Shown here piece after piece: positions 17,165 to 25,155 of a DNA stretch of 42,228 nt. The position numbers and the translations under genes are program-made. Each line of letters begins with the position of its first letter. The first letter of the stretch is position 1. The DNA is taken from positions 1-42,228 of the forward strand of contig CAZWLD010000016.1 of the NCBI GenBank assembly GCA_964634685.1, in the 5' to 3' direction. The stretch is from CAZWLD01 sp964634685 (GTDB lineage Bacteria > Bacillota_I > Bacilli_A > Acholeplasmatales > JAEDCM01). A model generated the notes under the pieces. It made no database searches. It had not been told where the DNA came from and worked only from the letters and a program-made list of their open reading frames with translations.

Positions 17165-17350
17165 GAGGATTTTAAGAGAGATAGCGGCTGGTGAAAGCTA
17201 TTATGAGTCTTAAATGAAGATGGCTCTGGAGATATTAGTGCGATATGTAGCATTAATCGTTTGCTCGCGTTATGAGCTTGAGTGCCTAGATTATTCTAGG
17301 AATTAAGGTGGTACCACGCAGATAGCGTCCTTATTTTGGGACGTTTTTTT
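17165..17350 (+). promoter_or_regulatory. T-box riboswitch, methionine specific, upstream of metG
   Basis: The T-box core AAGGTGGTACCACGC is at 17305-17319, preceded by a stem III hairpin (CCTAGA 17285-17290 with TCTAGG 17295-17300). Stem I begins with AGAGAG (about 17175-17180) and GGCTGGTGAAAG. The specifier is most likely ATG at 17203-17205, matching tRNA-Met and the gene controlled. A terminator hairpin follows (CGTCC 17326-17330 with GGACG 17339-17343, then seven T), whose 5' arm would be freed when uncharged tRNA stabilises the antiterminator. Confidence 0.92.
17326..17350 (+). terminator. Regulated terminator of the metG T-box
   Basis: Five-pair stem CGTCC/GGACG plus a G-T pair, loop of eight bases, then a run of T from 17344. 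It sits immediately after the T-box sequence and before the metG ribosome site AAGGAGG. Confidence 0.88.
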
Positions 17351-17374
17351 ATTTTTATAAAGGAGGAAAAATAA

Positions 17375-19288
17375 ATGAAAAAATATTACATTACAACCCC
17401 AATCTATTATCCTAATGGTGCTTTTCATATTGGAACGGCATATACATCATGTCTATGTGATTCAATTACACGTTATAAAAAGCAATTAGGATACGATACC
17501 TTTTTCTTAACTGGTGTTGATGAGCATGGGCAAAAAATTGAAGAAACAGCCAAAAAGCTTGGAAGGACTCCGCAAGCTCATGTTGATATGATGGCTGATT
17601 ATGCGAAAAAGCTTTGGAAACAGCTTGATGTCAATTATTCGGATTTTATCAGAACGACAGATCCTCGTCATATTGAGGTTGTTCAGGAAATATTTGAAAA
17701 GCTTTTAAAACAAGATGATATTTATTTAGGTGAATATGAAGGTGAATACTGTGTATCTTGTGAAACCTTCTATACGAAAACTCAGGTTGGTGAGGAAAGA
17801 ATTTGCCCAGATTGTGGGCAGCCTACTAAGCTTGTGAAAGAAGAGTCATATTTTCTTCGGATGAGTAAATATGCCGATAGGCTCTTAAAATATATTGATG
17901 AGCATCCGGATTTTATTCAACCAGAAACGAAAAAGAATGAGGTTGTGGCTTTCGTTAAGCAAGGATTAAATGATTTATGTGTTTCGCGAACTTCATTTTC
18001 CTGGGGTATTCCGGTTTTATCTAATCCTCGCCATGTCGTTTATGTTTGGCTTGATGCCTTAACAAACTATATCTCAGCCTTAAACTATCATAAGGAGGAT
18101 GATTCCTTATATAAAAAATATTGGCTTGATGGCGAAGTAGTTCATGTTGTCGGAAAGGATATTTTGCGATTCCATGCCATTATTTGGCCAATTATTTTAA
18201 TGGCTATTGGTGAGCCAATTAGCTTTAAATTGTTAGTTCATGGTTGGTATATGATGAAGGATGGAAAGATGAGTAAATCGAAAGGAAATGTTATCTATCC
18301 TAATCAAATAGTAGAACGCTATGGCTTAGATTCATTTAGATATTATATTGTGCGTGAGCTTCCTTATGGATCAGATGGCGTTTTTACTCCAGAGGATTTT
18401 GTTGGCCGTTTTAATACCGATTTAGTTAATGACTATGGTAACCTCGTTAATCGAACTATCGCCATGGTAAACAAGTATTTTTCAGGTACTGTTAGTAAAA
18501 AGTGCATTGACAGTAAAGAGGTTACTTATTTAGATAATCATCAAGCCTTTGTTAAAGAATGTGTTAAGAATTATCATTCCTTAATGGACGAATATAAGGT
18601 GGCTCTTGCTTTACAAGAAATTAATAAAATTGTTAGTCGAACTAATAAGCTTATTGATGAGACTGAGCCTTGGGTTTTAGCTAAGGATGAAGCGAAGAGC
18701 GATGTTCTTGAAACGGTTCTTTATCAATTGCTTGAGGGTATTAGAATTGCGACCTCTTTGTATGAGCCATATTTAATTGAAACCGCACCAAAGGTTTTTA
18801 AGGCTTTAAATACTGATGAAGATAATTTGACAGATTTAAAGGAATTTGAATTATCATCATATACAGTTAATCCTTTAGATGGGCCATTATTCCCTCGTTT
18901 AGATGTGAAAAAAGAGGTTGATTATTTAAAAGAATTAATGGCACCAAAGGCTAAAAAGGAAGGAAAGCCCTTAATTGGAATTGAGGATTTTGAAAAATTG
19001 GAATTATGCATTGGTGAGGTTTTAGAATGTAAGAAGCACCCTAATGCAGAAAAGCTATTAGTTTCCAAAATCGATTTAGGTGGCGAAGTTCGCCAAATCG
19101 TATCAGGAATTGCTCAATACTATACACCTGAAGATATGATAGGTAAAAAGGTTGTTGTGTTAAAGAACCTTAAACCAGTTGAGCTTCGCGGCGTTTTATC
19201 AGAAGGAATGATTTTAGCTGGTTCAAATAAGAAAGCATTAGAGGTTCTTTCGGTTAATAATTTAAAATCAGGAGATAATGTAAAATGA
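17375..19288 (+). CDS. metG: Methionyl-tRNA synthetase
   Basis: 637 residues. Class I signature in YPNGAFHIGTAYT (residues 8-20), CP1 zinc cysteines (CVSCETFY, then CPDCGQ) and GKMSKSKGNVI. A C-terminal tRNA-binding domain (EMAP/Trbp111 type: IGIEDFEKLELCIGEV to LSEGMILAG) is present, as in the dimeric enzymes. Expression is under the T-box just upstream. It overlaps the YitT-like gene by ATGA, so that gene is probably cotranscribed. Confidence 0.97.
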   Translation: MKKYYITTPIYYPNGAFHIGTAYTSCLCDSITRYKKQLGYDTFFLTGVDEHGQKIEETAKKLGRTPQAHVDMMADYAKKLWKQLDVNYSDFIRTTDPRHIEVVQEIFEKLLKQDDIYLGEYEGEYCVSCETFYTKTQVGEERICPDCGQPTKLVKEESYFLRMSKYADRLLKYIDEHPDFIQPETKKNEVVAFVKQGLNDLCVSRTSFSWGIPVLSNPRHVVYVWLDALTNYISALNYHKEDDSLYKKYWLDGEVVHVVGKDILRFHAIIWPIILMAIGEPISFKLLVHGWYMMKDGKMSKSKGNVIYPNQIVERYGLDSFRYYIVRELPYGSDGVFTPEDFVGRFNTDLVNDYGNLVNRTIAMVNKYFSGTVSKKCIDSKEVTYLDNHQAFVKECVKNYHSLMDEYKVALALQEINKIVSRTNKLIDETEPWVLAKDEAKSDVLETVLYQLLEGIRIATSLYEPYLIETAPKVFKALNTDEDNLTDLKEFELSSYTVNPLDGPLFPRLDVKKEVDYLKELMAPKAKKEGKPLIGIEDFEKLELCIGEVLECKKHPNAEKLLVSKIDLGGEVRQIVSGIAQYYTPEDMIGKKVVVLKNLKPVELRGVLSEGMILAGSNKKALEVLSVNNLKSGDNVK

Positions 19289-20157
19289 CAAAAGAAGAAT
19301 TTCTTCCGTTTATTCAAAAGGAAGGAAAAAGGTGTCTAGTTGTAATTTTATCATCAATTGTTTTGTCAATTGGAATCGCATGGTTTATTGATGCGGCTGG
19401 ATTATATTCAGGGGGGATTCCTGGAATATCCCAGATAATTAGAACTGTCTTTTCGCGTTTTTTTCAAATCGAATTGAATGTTGGTTTATTAACGTTTATT
19501 TTAAATATTCCTTTACTTATTTTAGGATGGGTTGGAGTTGGTCGAAAGTTTACAATCTATAGTGGAATTTCTGTTGTTATTCAGTCGCTTTTTTTAGGAG
19601 TTATTCCTCATGCTCAATTTGATTTGGATATTCTTACAAGAGCCTTGATTGGTGGAATGCTTATGGGAATTGGGACTGGTCTCGCGTTAAGATTTGGAAC
19701 CTCAACCGGAGGCGTTGATATTATTTCCCAATATCTATCATTTAAAAAAGGAACGACGGTCGGGTTTATTGGTTTAACCATTAACCTATGTATTACGGTT
19801 TTAGCAGGATTATTAAATCGTTGGGAGATTGCATTCTATACAGCGATTAGATTAATCATCACAACAATCTTTATTGATAAGATTCATACCGCATATAATT
19901 ATTTATCCGTTGACATTATTACTGATACTGAGGATATTGCGAGTGAGGTTATGACAAAGATGGGTCGAGGAATGACTATCATTCATGGTGAGGGCGCCTA
20001 CACCCATCATAATAAGGTTGTTCTATATTGTATTATTTCCTCATATGAATTAGTGGCGCTTCAAGAAATCATTAAGGAATATGACCAAAAGGCTTTTGTA
20101 GTGGTGAAGCCTGTTAAGAGAATTATCGGAAATTTTATCCGAAAAGTAATCAATTAG
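19285..20157 (+). CDS. YitT family membrane protein
   Basis: 290 residues. Five or so membrane segments (DUF161/YitT_membrane) with the motifs GGIPGISQII, GTGLALRFGTSTGGVDII, then a C-terminal soluble DUF2179 domain (MGRGMTIIHGEGAYTHHNK). Function of the family is not established. The gene ends with FIRKVIN-stop and a terminator, and exactly this end is repeated 850 bases downstream beyond a toxin-antitoxin pair. A second YitT protein is encoded at 23383-24291. Confidence 0.9.
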   Translation: MTKEEFLPFIQKEGKRCLVVILSSIVLSIGIAWFIDAAGLYSGGIPGISQIIRTVFSRFFQIELNVGLLTFILNIPLLILGWVGVGRKFTIYSGISVVIQSLFLGVIPHAQFDLDILTRALIGGMLMGIGTGLALRFGTSTGGVDIISQYLSFKKGTTVGFIGLTINLCITVLAGLLNRWEIAFYTAIRLIITTIFIDKIHTAYNYLSVDIITDTEDIASEVMTKMGRGMTIIHGEGAYTHHNKVVLYCIISSYELVALQEIIKEYDQKAFVVVKPVKRIIGNFIRKVIN

Positions 20158-20182
20158 CCAAGGTATTTTGCCTTGGTTTTTT
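20133..20182 (+). repeat. Direct repeat, copy 1: yitT-like 3' end plus terminator
   Basis: This stretch, containing the last codons (FIRKVIN, stop) and terminator of the YitT-like gene, recurs at 20983-21032 with two mismatches in about 50 bases (positions 20156 and 20172). Confidence 0.9.
20158..20182 (+). terminator. Terminator after the YitT-like gene
   Basis: CCAAGG (20158-20163) pairs with CCTTGG (20171-20176), followed by six T. Confidence 0.88.
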
Positions 20183-20200
20183 GTTACAATATAAAAAAGA

Positions 20201-20261
20201 ACGATTTAATTAAAATATTTGTACGATTTATATACATAATTTTGAGCGATTATGATATAAT
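20201..20261 (+). promoter_or_regulatory. Probable toxin-antitoxin promoter and operator region
   Basis: TATAAT at 20256-20261 lies about 30 bases before the antitoxin start; no good -35 is seen. Three related CGATTTA-type elements (20202-20208, 20224-20230, 20247-20252) are spaced about 22-23 bases and may be binding sites of the antitoxin, since antitoxins of this kind repress their own promoter (inference). Confidence 0.4.
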
Positions 20262-20291
20262 ATAAGTGACAAGGGAAAGGAGGATTTTACT

Positions 20292-20507
20292 GTGTCTATT
20301 ACTGCAACTGAATTGAAACTCAATCTTTCGAAATATCTTTTGCTCTCGGCAACAGAAGATATTTATATTACCAAGAATGGGAAAATTGTATCTAAATTAA
20401 CTAACCCTTTTCAAGAACGCGTGGATATTGCAAAATCATTGTTCGGTATCCTTCCGAATGACATCACTCTAGTAGAAGCACGAAAGGAGAAAATTGATCG
20501 AATATGA
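20292..20507 (+). CDS. Antitoxin, Phd/YefM-like
   Basis: 71 residues from GTG 20292 with AAGGAGG about eight bases upstream. The N-terminal half (ITATELKLNLSKYLLLSATEDIYITKNGKIVSKL in outline) follows the Phd/YefM DNA-binding fold pattern; the C-terminal half would wrap around the toxin. It overlaps the PIN toxin gene by ATGA, the usual arrangement. The pair lies between two copies of the yitT-like 3' end, so it looks like acquired DNA. Confidence 0.85.
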   Translation: MSITATELKLNLSKYLLLSATEDIYITKNGKIVSKLTNPFQERVDIAKSLFGILPNDITLVEARKEKIDRI

Positions 20508-20929
20508 GAGCATTGCTAGACACTTGCATTATCATTGATGCTCTTCAAAATCGAGAACCATTTTCCGAAAATGCTCAAACGATATTTTTGCTTGCGGCAA
20601 ATCAACAATTCATTGGCTGTATAACTGCAAAATCTTCTACGGATATTTATTATTTAATGCATCATTTTACACATGATGATAAGCAGTCGCGGGCTGTATT
20701 AAGCAAGCTGTTCACTTTGTTCGATGTATTGGATACGGCTGGTATTGATTGTCGTCAAGCTATTCCTTCAAAGATAACTGATTATGAGGATGCTGTAATG
20801 ATTGCCACGGCTACACGCTCTTTAGTTGATTGTATTGTAACACGTAATATCCACGATTATGCGAAATCCTCTGTTGAAGTATTCACTCCTGAGGAATTCA
20901 TTGCTAAAATTAATGATGATAATGAGTAA
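20504..20929 (+). CDS. PIN-domain toxin, VapC-like ribonuclease
   Basis: 141 residues. Acidic residues of the PIN active site are visible in LLDTCIIIDAL (Asp6, Asp12), DYEDAVMIATA (about 94-104) and TRNIHDY near the C-terminus. VapC-type toxins cleave tRNA or rRNA when the antitoxin is degraded. Ribosome site GAAAGGAG lies within the antitoxin gene. The gene is complete with normal length, so the pair may be functional. Confidence 0.88.
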   Translation: MRALLDTCIIIDALQNREPFSENAQTIFLLAANQQFIGCITAKSSTDIYYLMHHFTHDDKQSRAVLSKLFTLFDVLDTAGIDCRQAIPSKITDYEDAVMIATATRSLVDCIVTRNIHDYAKSSVEVFTPEEFIAKINDDNE

Positions 20930-20982
20930 TTTTTTATTTTGGCTTTATTAAAATCACAAAATCTAGCAAAGAAGCCTATCTT

Positions 20983-21032
20983 TTTTATCCGAAAAGTAAT
21001 CAATTAACCAAGGTATTTTGCTTTGGTTTTTT
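20983..21032 (+). repeat. Direct repeat, copy 2: yitT-like 3' end plus terminator
   Basis: Same sequence as 20133-20182 at an offset of exactly 850 bases, with A for G at 21006 and T for C at 21022. No reading frame uses it here, so it is a relic of the event that brought in the toxin-antitoxin pair. Confidence 0.9.
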
Positions 21033-21033
21033 T
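21008..21033 (+). terminator. Duplicated terminator downstream of the toxin gene
   Basis: CCAAGG (21008-21013) with CTTTGG (21021-21026) and seven T. It now serves the toxin-antitoxin transcript. Confidence 0.8.
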
Positions 21034-21082
21034 AAGCATAGTGATAAGAAAACGGTATTTGAAAAGAGTGATTAAAAATTGT

Positions 21083-21111
21083 TTGACTTTTTGCTTTCTT
21101 TATTGTATCAT
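21083..21111 (+). promoter_or_regulatory. Promoter of rplM-rpsI
   Basis: TTGACT (21083-21088), 17 bases, TATCAT (21106-21111). The leader of about 65 bases before rplM holds no hairpin I can name. Confidence 0.75.
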
Positions 21112-21181
21112 TATTATGGTAAATTTTGATTTAATCCCACAATTGCCCTTAAAAAAATAAATTTTTTAGGAGGAAAAAAAC

Positions 21182-21619
21182 ATGAATACGTATATGCCTT
21201 GTGCACAAAAAATCGTACGTGAATGGTATGTTGTTGACGCAAGCGGACTTACTTTAGGACGTTTAGCAACTCAAGTAGCTGCTATTTTACGCGGAAAGAA
21301 CAAACCAACATTTACACCAAACATGGATTGCGGAGACTATGTAATCATCGTTAACGCAGACAAAATCGAATTAACAGGAAACAAATGGAATGACAAATTA
21401 TATCGCAGACACTCTGGATATAATGGTGGAGTAACTACAACTAGCGCAAAAGATATGATGGCAAAATTCCCAACAAGAATGGTAGAGATGGCAGTTAAGG
21501 GTATGCTTCCTCATAACAAAATTGGAGCTCAAATGGCTTCTAAATTATTTGTTTATGCTGGAGAAAACCATCCACACCAAGCTCAACAACCTAAAGAATT
21601 AAAGATTGTTAATAAATAA
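21182..21619 (+). CDS. rplM: 50S ribosomal protein L13
   Basis: 145 residues. WYVVDASGLTLGRLATQVA, RGKNKPTFTPNMDCGDYVI and MVEMAVKGMLPHNKIG are typical L13 sequences; length normal. TTAGGAGG is at 21166-21173. It is followed 14 bases later by rpsI, its usual partner. In Bacillus these two follow truA; here they stand alone with their own promoter. Confidence 0.97.
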   Translation: MNTYMPCAQKIVREWYVVDASGLTLGRLATQVAAILRGKNKPTFTPNMDCGDYVIIVNADKIELTGNKWNDKLYRRHSGYNGGVTTTSAKDMMAKFPTRMVEMAVKGMLPHNKIGAQMASKLFVYAGENHPHQAQQPKELKIVNK

Positions 21620-21633
21620 GGAGGAACTAGATT

Positions 21634-22029
21634 ATGGCAAAGAAAGTACAATATTTTGGAACTGGACGTCGTAAATCGTCAGTTGCTCGTGTTATTTTAG
21701 AAGCTGGTACAGGAAAAATCACTATCAACAACCGTTCTTTTGAAGAATATATTCCATCTGCTGCAACTCGTTTAGATGTTCTACAACCATTAACATTAAC
21801 TGAAAACACCACAAAATTCGATGTAACTGTAAATGTATACGGAGGAGGAATCACTGGTCAAGCTGGAGCTATTCGCCACGGAATTACAAGAGCTTTACTA
21901 GAGGTTAATCCTGATTTAAGAGCTGTATTAAAACCTGCTGGTTTAATTACACGTGATCCACGTGCTAAAGAACGTAAGAAGTATGGTTTAAAGGCTGCTC
22001 GTCGTGCACCACAATTCTCAAAACGTTAA
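21634..22029 (+). CDS. rpsI: 30S ribosomal protein S9
   Basis: 131 residues. YFGTGRRKSSVARV, the GGGITGQAGAIRHGITRALL region and the basic tail ending in QFSKR, which reaches into the P site of the ribosome, are all present. Ribosome site AAGGAGG in the spacer after rplM. Confidence 0.97.
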   Translation: MAKKVQYFGTGRRKSSVARVILEAGTGKITINNRSFEEYIPSAATRLDVLQPLTLTENTTKFDVTVNVYGGGITGQAGAIRHGITRALLEVNPDLRAVLKPAGLITRDPRAKERKKYGLKAARRAPQFSKR

Positions 22030-22047
22030 TTGTTTCAATTGGAAGAA

Positions 22048-22076
22048 GATTATCCTTTTTGGATAGTCTTTTTTTT
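22048..22076 (+). terminator. Terminator of rplM-rpsI
   Basis: GATTATCC (22048-22055) pairs with GGATAGTC (22061-22068) across a T5 loop, then eight T. Confidence 0.88.
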
Positions 22077-22113
22077 AGCCTTTGTGGTAAAATATATTAA
22101 AGAGGTAGATAAA

Positions 22114-23313
22114 ATGAAATTAGAGCCAATTATTGTTAGTTTACTAGATACAGATTTATATAAATTTAATATGAATCAAGTTATCTTCCATAAGCATACG
22201 GATGCGATTGGTGAGTATTACTTTACATGTCGAAATAATGATGTTATTTTCACGGAAGAAATGGTATTAGAAATCAATGCTCAAATTGACCATTTGTGCA
22301 CTCTTTCCTTTACCAATGAAGAATTAGATTATTTGAGGAGCATTCGCTTTCTAAAGGCCGATTATATTGAATTCTTAAGACTTTGGCATCCGATAAGAGA
22401 ATATGTTAATTGTTATTTGGAAAATGGAAAATTACAATGTGTTGTGAAGGGCCCATGTTTTTCGGCAATGCAATTTGAAATCTATTTATTAGAAATTATT
22501 AGCGAGACCTATTTTCGGATGAAATATGACTATGATGAGCTTGTCTCAGCCGCAAGGGCTAGACTTATTGATAAGGTTTCAAAACTTAAAAATGGAACCT
22601 ATTCCTTTCCTTTTGCGGAATTTGGATGCCGAAGACGTCTATCAAGAGAATGGCTTGATGAGGTTGTTAGAACTTTTTCTCGTGAAACAAATAATTGTGT
22701 AGGAACATCAAATGTTTATCTTGCAATGAAATATCAATTGACGCCAATTGGAACCTTTGCTCATGAGTTTGTACAAATGTACCAAGGATTCCCCAATATT
22801 CCTTTAGCTTACACAAATCATCAGGCTTTAAAGGATTGGTTTAGCGAATATAATGGCGATAACGGAATTGCCTTAACAGATACCTTAACAACAGATTTGT
22901 TTTTGCTCGATTTTGATTATTTGAATGCTCATTGCTATAATGGAGTAAGACATGATTCGGGAGATCCTTATGAATGGGGCGAAAAAATGATTGCTCATTA
23001 TCAAAAATTTGGTATTGATCCTAAAACGAAAACCTTATTGTTTAGCGATTCCTTGAATTTTGATAAAGCTCAAGCTCTATATGATTATTTCAAATCAAAG
23101 GCAAAGGTATCCTTTGGTATTGGAACCTTTTGTTCAAATGATACCATTGTTAAACCTCTTAATATCGTGATTAAATTGCAAAGGGTCAATGGGAATCCAG
23201 TCGCTAAGTTAAGTGACAATGAAGGAAAAACAATGTGCCTTGATGATGATTTCCTTCAATATTTAAGAAATTCGGTTGAATTCCGTTTGAAAACTGAAAA
23301 CGCTAAGAAATAA
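22114..23313 (+). CDS. pncB: Nicotinate phosphoribosyltransferase
   Basis: 399 residues from ATG 22114 (AGAGG at about 22101-22105). A longer frame back to 22030 exists but would run through the rpsI terminator. LLDTDLYKFNMNQVIF, FAEFGCRRRLS, GTSNVYLAMKYQLTPIGTFAHE with the phosphorylatable His, VRHDSGDPYEWG and LLFSDSLNFDKA identify the enzyme that makes nicotinate mononucleotide from nicotinate for NAD salvage. Confidence 0.95.
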   Translation: MKLEPIIVSLLDTDLYKFNMNQVIFHKHTDAIGEYYFTCRNNDVIFTEEMVLEINAQIDHLCTLSFTNEELDYLRSIRFLKADYIEFLRLWHPIREYVNCYLENGKLQCVVKGPCFSAMQFEIYLLEIISETYFRMKYDYDELVSAARARLIDKVSKLKNGTYSFPFAEFGCRRRLSREWLDEVVRTFSRETNNCVGTSNVYLAMKYQLTPIGTFAHEFVQMYQGFPNIPLAYTNHQALKDWFSEYNGDNGIALTDTLTTDLFLLDFDYLNAHCYNGVRHDSGDPYEWGEKMIAHYQKFGIDPKTKTLLFSDSLNFDKAQALYDYFKSKAKVSFGIGTFCSNDTIVKPLNIVIKLQRVNGNPVAKLSDNEGKTMCLDDDFLQYLRNSVEFRLKTENAKK

Positions 23314-23382
23314 TTTTACATATTTTAATTTCATTATAGATTTTTTTTATAATTGTGATATGATATTTTTTGGGTGAAAAAT

Positions 23383-24291
23383 ATGAACAAAGAAGCTGTA
23401 AAAAAAGAATTAAAAAGTCTAGCCGCAATGCTCGTCGCGAGTTTGGCCTTTGCTTTATCCCTCGATTTATTTATTGTGCCAAATAAAATTGTCTGTGGTA
23501 CCTTAACAGGTTTATCCACATTAGTTAATTTTTTAATTAATAACGCTTTGGGTATTGGTACCTTGACGATTATTTTTGATATTCCAATTTTATTACTTGG
23601 GCTAAAAACACAAGGACTAAAATTTATAGTTAGATGTTTAATTACGATTTTAGTTTTAGGTTGTATGACGGATTTATTAGCTTTTTTAAAGCCGGTGACT
23701 AACGATTTATTAATCGCAAGTATTTATGGTGGTGTCATTCAAGGAATTGCAATTGGAATCTATTGTAAATATAAAGTATCTAGCGGAGGAACTGAGCTTC
23801 TTGGTCGTATTATTTCGGAAAAATTTAGATTTGCCTCGATTCCTGTTTGTATTGGAATTCTTGATGCGATTATTGTCATTACTGGATCAATTGTTCTTCA
23901 AAACCCCCAAAATATTTTATATGCTATGATTGTTATTTTCTCATCAACCGTTGTGAGTGATTTAGTATTAACCGGAATTAATCGAGCTAAGCTTTGCTAT
24001 ATTATTTCTGATAAATCGGAAGAAATAAGTGATGTTTTATTAAAAAATTCACCTCGAGGAATTACAGGTATCCAGGGAATGGGTATGTATACTAGAAGAA
24101 ATAAAAATATTTTAATGACAGTTGTTAAGAAGCATCAGCTTGAGGATTTAAAGCATATTGTGCATAAGATTGACGAAAATGCCTTTGTGATTGTTAGTGA
24201 TACGAATGAGGTATTAGGTAAGGGCTTTAAGGATATAGAAGATAAAAATGATGATAAAGTAAGGACAAATGATAAAACATATATAAATTAA
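23383..24291 (+). CDS. YitT family membrane protein (second copy)
   Basis: 302 residues from ATG 23383; GGGTG just upstream serves as ribosome site and GTG 23374 is a less likely start. An extended -10 TGA-TATGAT lies at 23356-23364. Multi-spanning DUF161 part (IVPNKIVCGTLTGLSTLV, KVSSGGTELLGRI) then DUF2179 (NSPRGITGIQGMGMYTRRNK), same architecture as 19285-20157 but clearly diverged. The C-terminal tail is rich in Lys and Asp. Confidence 0.9.
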   Translation: MNKEAVKKELKSLAAMLVASLAFALSLDLFIVPNKIVCGTLTGLSTLVNFLINNALGIGTLTIIFDIPILLLGLKTQGLKFIVRCLITILVLGCMTDLLAFLKPVTNDLLIASIYGGVIQGIAIGIYCKYKVSSGGTELLGRIISEKFRFASIPVCIGILDAIIVITGSIVLQNPQNILYAMIVIFSSTVVSDLVLTGINRAKLCYIISDKSEEISDVLLKNSPRGITGIQGMGMYTRRNKNILMTVVKKHQLEDLKHIVHKIDENAFVIVSDTNEVLGKGFKDIEDKNDDKVRTNDKTYIN

Positions 24292-24329
24292 AATGTTTTT
24301 CGGAAATAAAGGGAGGTTTTATTATACGA

Positions 24330-24693
24330 ATGAGGGGGTTAAGTTGTATTTTTCCTTGTAATGATATTAAGAAAACAGCAAACTTTTTTGAAGAAAAGCC
24401 TGGCTTTAGGATAGTTTTATAGTTAGATGTTGAGCATCCGCATGTATAAGGATGATATTGAGATAATTTTGACGAAAACAAATAAACAGGTGTTACCGAA
24501 TCATACGGTTTATGAATATGGCTATGATGAATATATCTATATTAATGTTCAAGAGAAATTCCAAAGTGGATTAAGCAGCAAAGGTGTAAAAATAATTAAA
24601 ACATTAGAAAACACAGATTATAGAAATAAGGAATTTGTAATCGAGGATGTAGATGGTAGATGGATTGCCTTTGGAAGAAAAGAACAATCGTAG
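24330..24693 (+). pseudogene. Broken VOC (glyoxalase/bleomycin-resistance) family gene
   Basis: ATG 24330 with GGGAGG (24311-24316) opens a frame reading MRGLSCIFPCNDIKKTANFF..GFRIVL, which meets an in-frame TAG near 24420. The homologous continuation (YKDDIEIILTKTNKQ to FVIEDVDGRWIAFG) is in another frame up to 24693, so there is a nonsense change and a one-base indel around 24445. Together the two parts form a complete VOC-fold protein of about 120 residues. Almost certainly inactive, though the second part alone stays open for 88 codons. Confidence 0.8.
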
Positions 24694-24712
24694 GTAATTT
24701 AAAAAAAAGGTC

Positions 24713-24741
24713 TTGAAAAATCAAGAGAAATTCGATATATT
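24713..24741 (+). promoter_or_regulatory. Promoter of tRNA-Thr
   Basis: TTGAAA (24713-24718), 17 bases, TATATT (24736-24741), ending ten bases before the tRNA 5' end. The TCTTGA/TCAAGA pair at 24711-24726 overlaps the -35. Confidence 0.65.
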
Positions 24742-24750
24742 ATTATTTAG

Positions 24751-24826
24751 GCCGGCATAGCGCAATTGGTAGAGCAACTGAATCGTAATCAGTAGGTTGT
24801 AGGTTCGAGTCCTATTGCCGGCACCA
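24751..24826 (+). tRNA. tRNA-Thr (anticodon CGT)
   Basis: Cloverleaf of 76 bases with encoded CCA. Acceptor stem GCCGGCA/TGCCGGC, anticodon stem ACTGA/TCAGT with anticodon CGT at 24784-24786, T-arm GTAGG-TTCGAGT-CCTAT. It reads ACG codons. The D stem is GCGC against GAGC, so position 12-23 is a G-A mismatch where U-A is usual. Confidence 0.96.
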
Positions 24827-24842
24827 TTTTTTGAAGAAATAG

Positions 24843-24869
24843 GTTTGATACTCATTATCAAGCTTTTTT
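24843..24869 (+). terminator. Terminator after tRNA-Thr
   Basis: Eight-pair stem 24843-24850 with 24856-24863 (one T-G pair), loop CTCAT, then six T. Confidence 0.85.
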
Positions 24870-25007
24870 ATTTATGTTTTAACAATTCAATAGAAAATTT
24901 CTGAGAAAATAAGCGTAAAATTATGAAGCAAACCTGCCAAATATTTGAGATTATAAACAGTGATAAGACATAATAAATAATGACATAAGGTGATTAACTA
25001 TTAATAA

Positions 25008-25025
25008 TCAGGTATTAATACCTGA
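25008..25025 (+). repeat. Perfect 18-base palindrome
   Basis: TCAGGTATTAATACCTGA reads the same on both strands. It lies in the 329-base stretch without a gene between tRNA-Thr and the NUDIX gene, about 60 bases before a likely promoter. It may be an operator. The rest of 24870-25060 holds nothing I can name. Confidence 0.75.
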
Positions 25026-25064
25026 ATTAAGAGCAGCTATGAACATCTCACATGAAGACTATTT

Positions 25065-25093
25065 TTGCGTTTATAAGCATAATGTAGTATAAT
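25065..25093 (+). promoter_or_regulatory. Possible promoter of the NUDIX gene
   Basis: TATAAT at 25088-25093 is perfect; the -35 TTGCGT (25065-25070) at 17 bases is poor. Confidence 0.5.
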
Positions 25094-25155
25094 TTATTGA
25101 GAGATAATTAGAATAGATCGAACAGATAAATTAGAATTTAGCGAGGTGTGAGAAG

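Noticed and set aside
20133..21032. Attachment sites of an integrated phage or ICE
   Set aside because: Only a toxin-antitoxin pair lies between the repeats and no recombinase is present, so I report an insertion footprint without naming an element.
22030..22113. N-terminal extension of pncB back to TTG 22030
   Set aside because: It would translate the rpsI terminator; ATG 22114 has a proper ribosome site and matches the usual start of the family.
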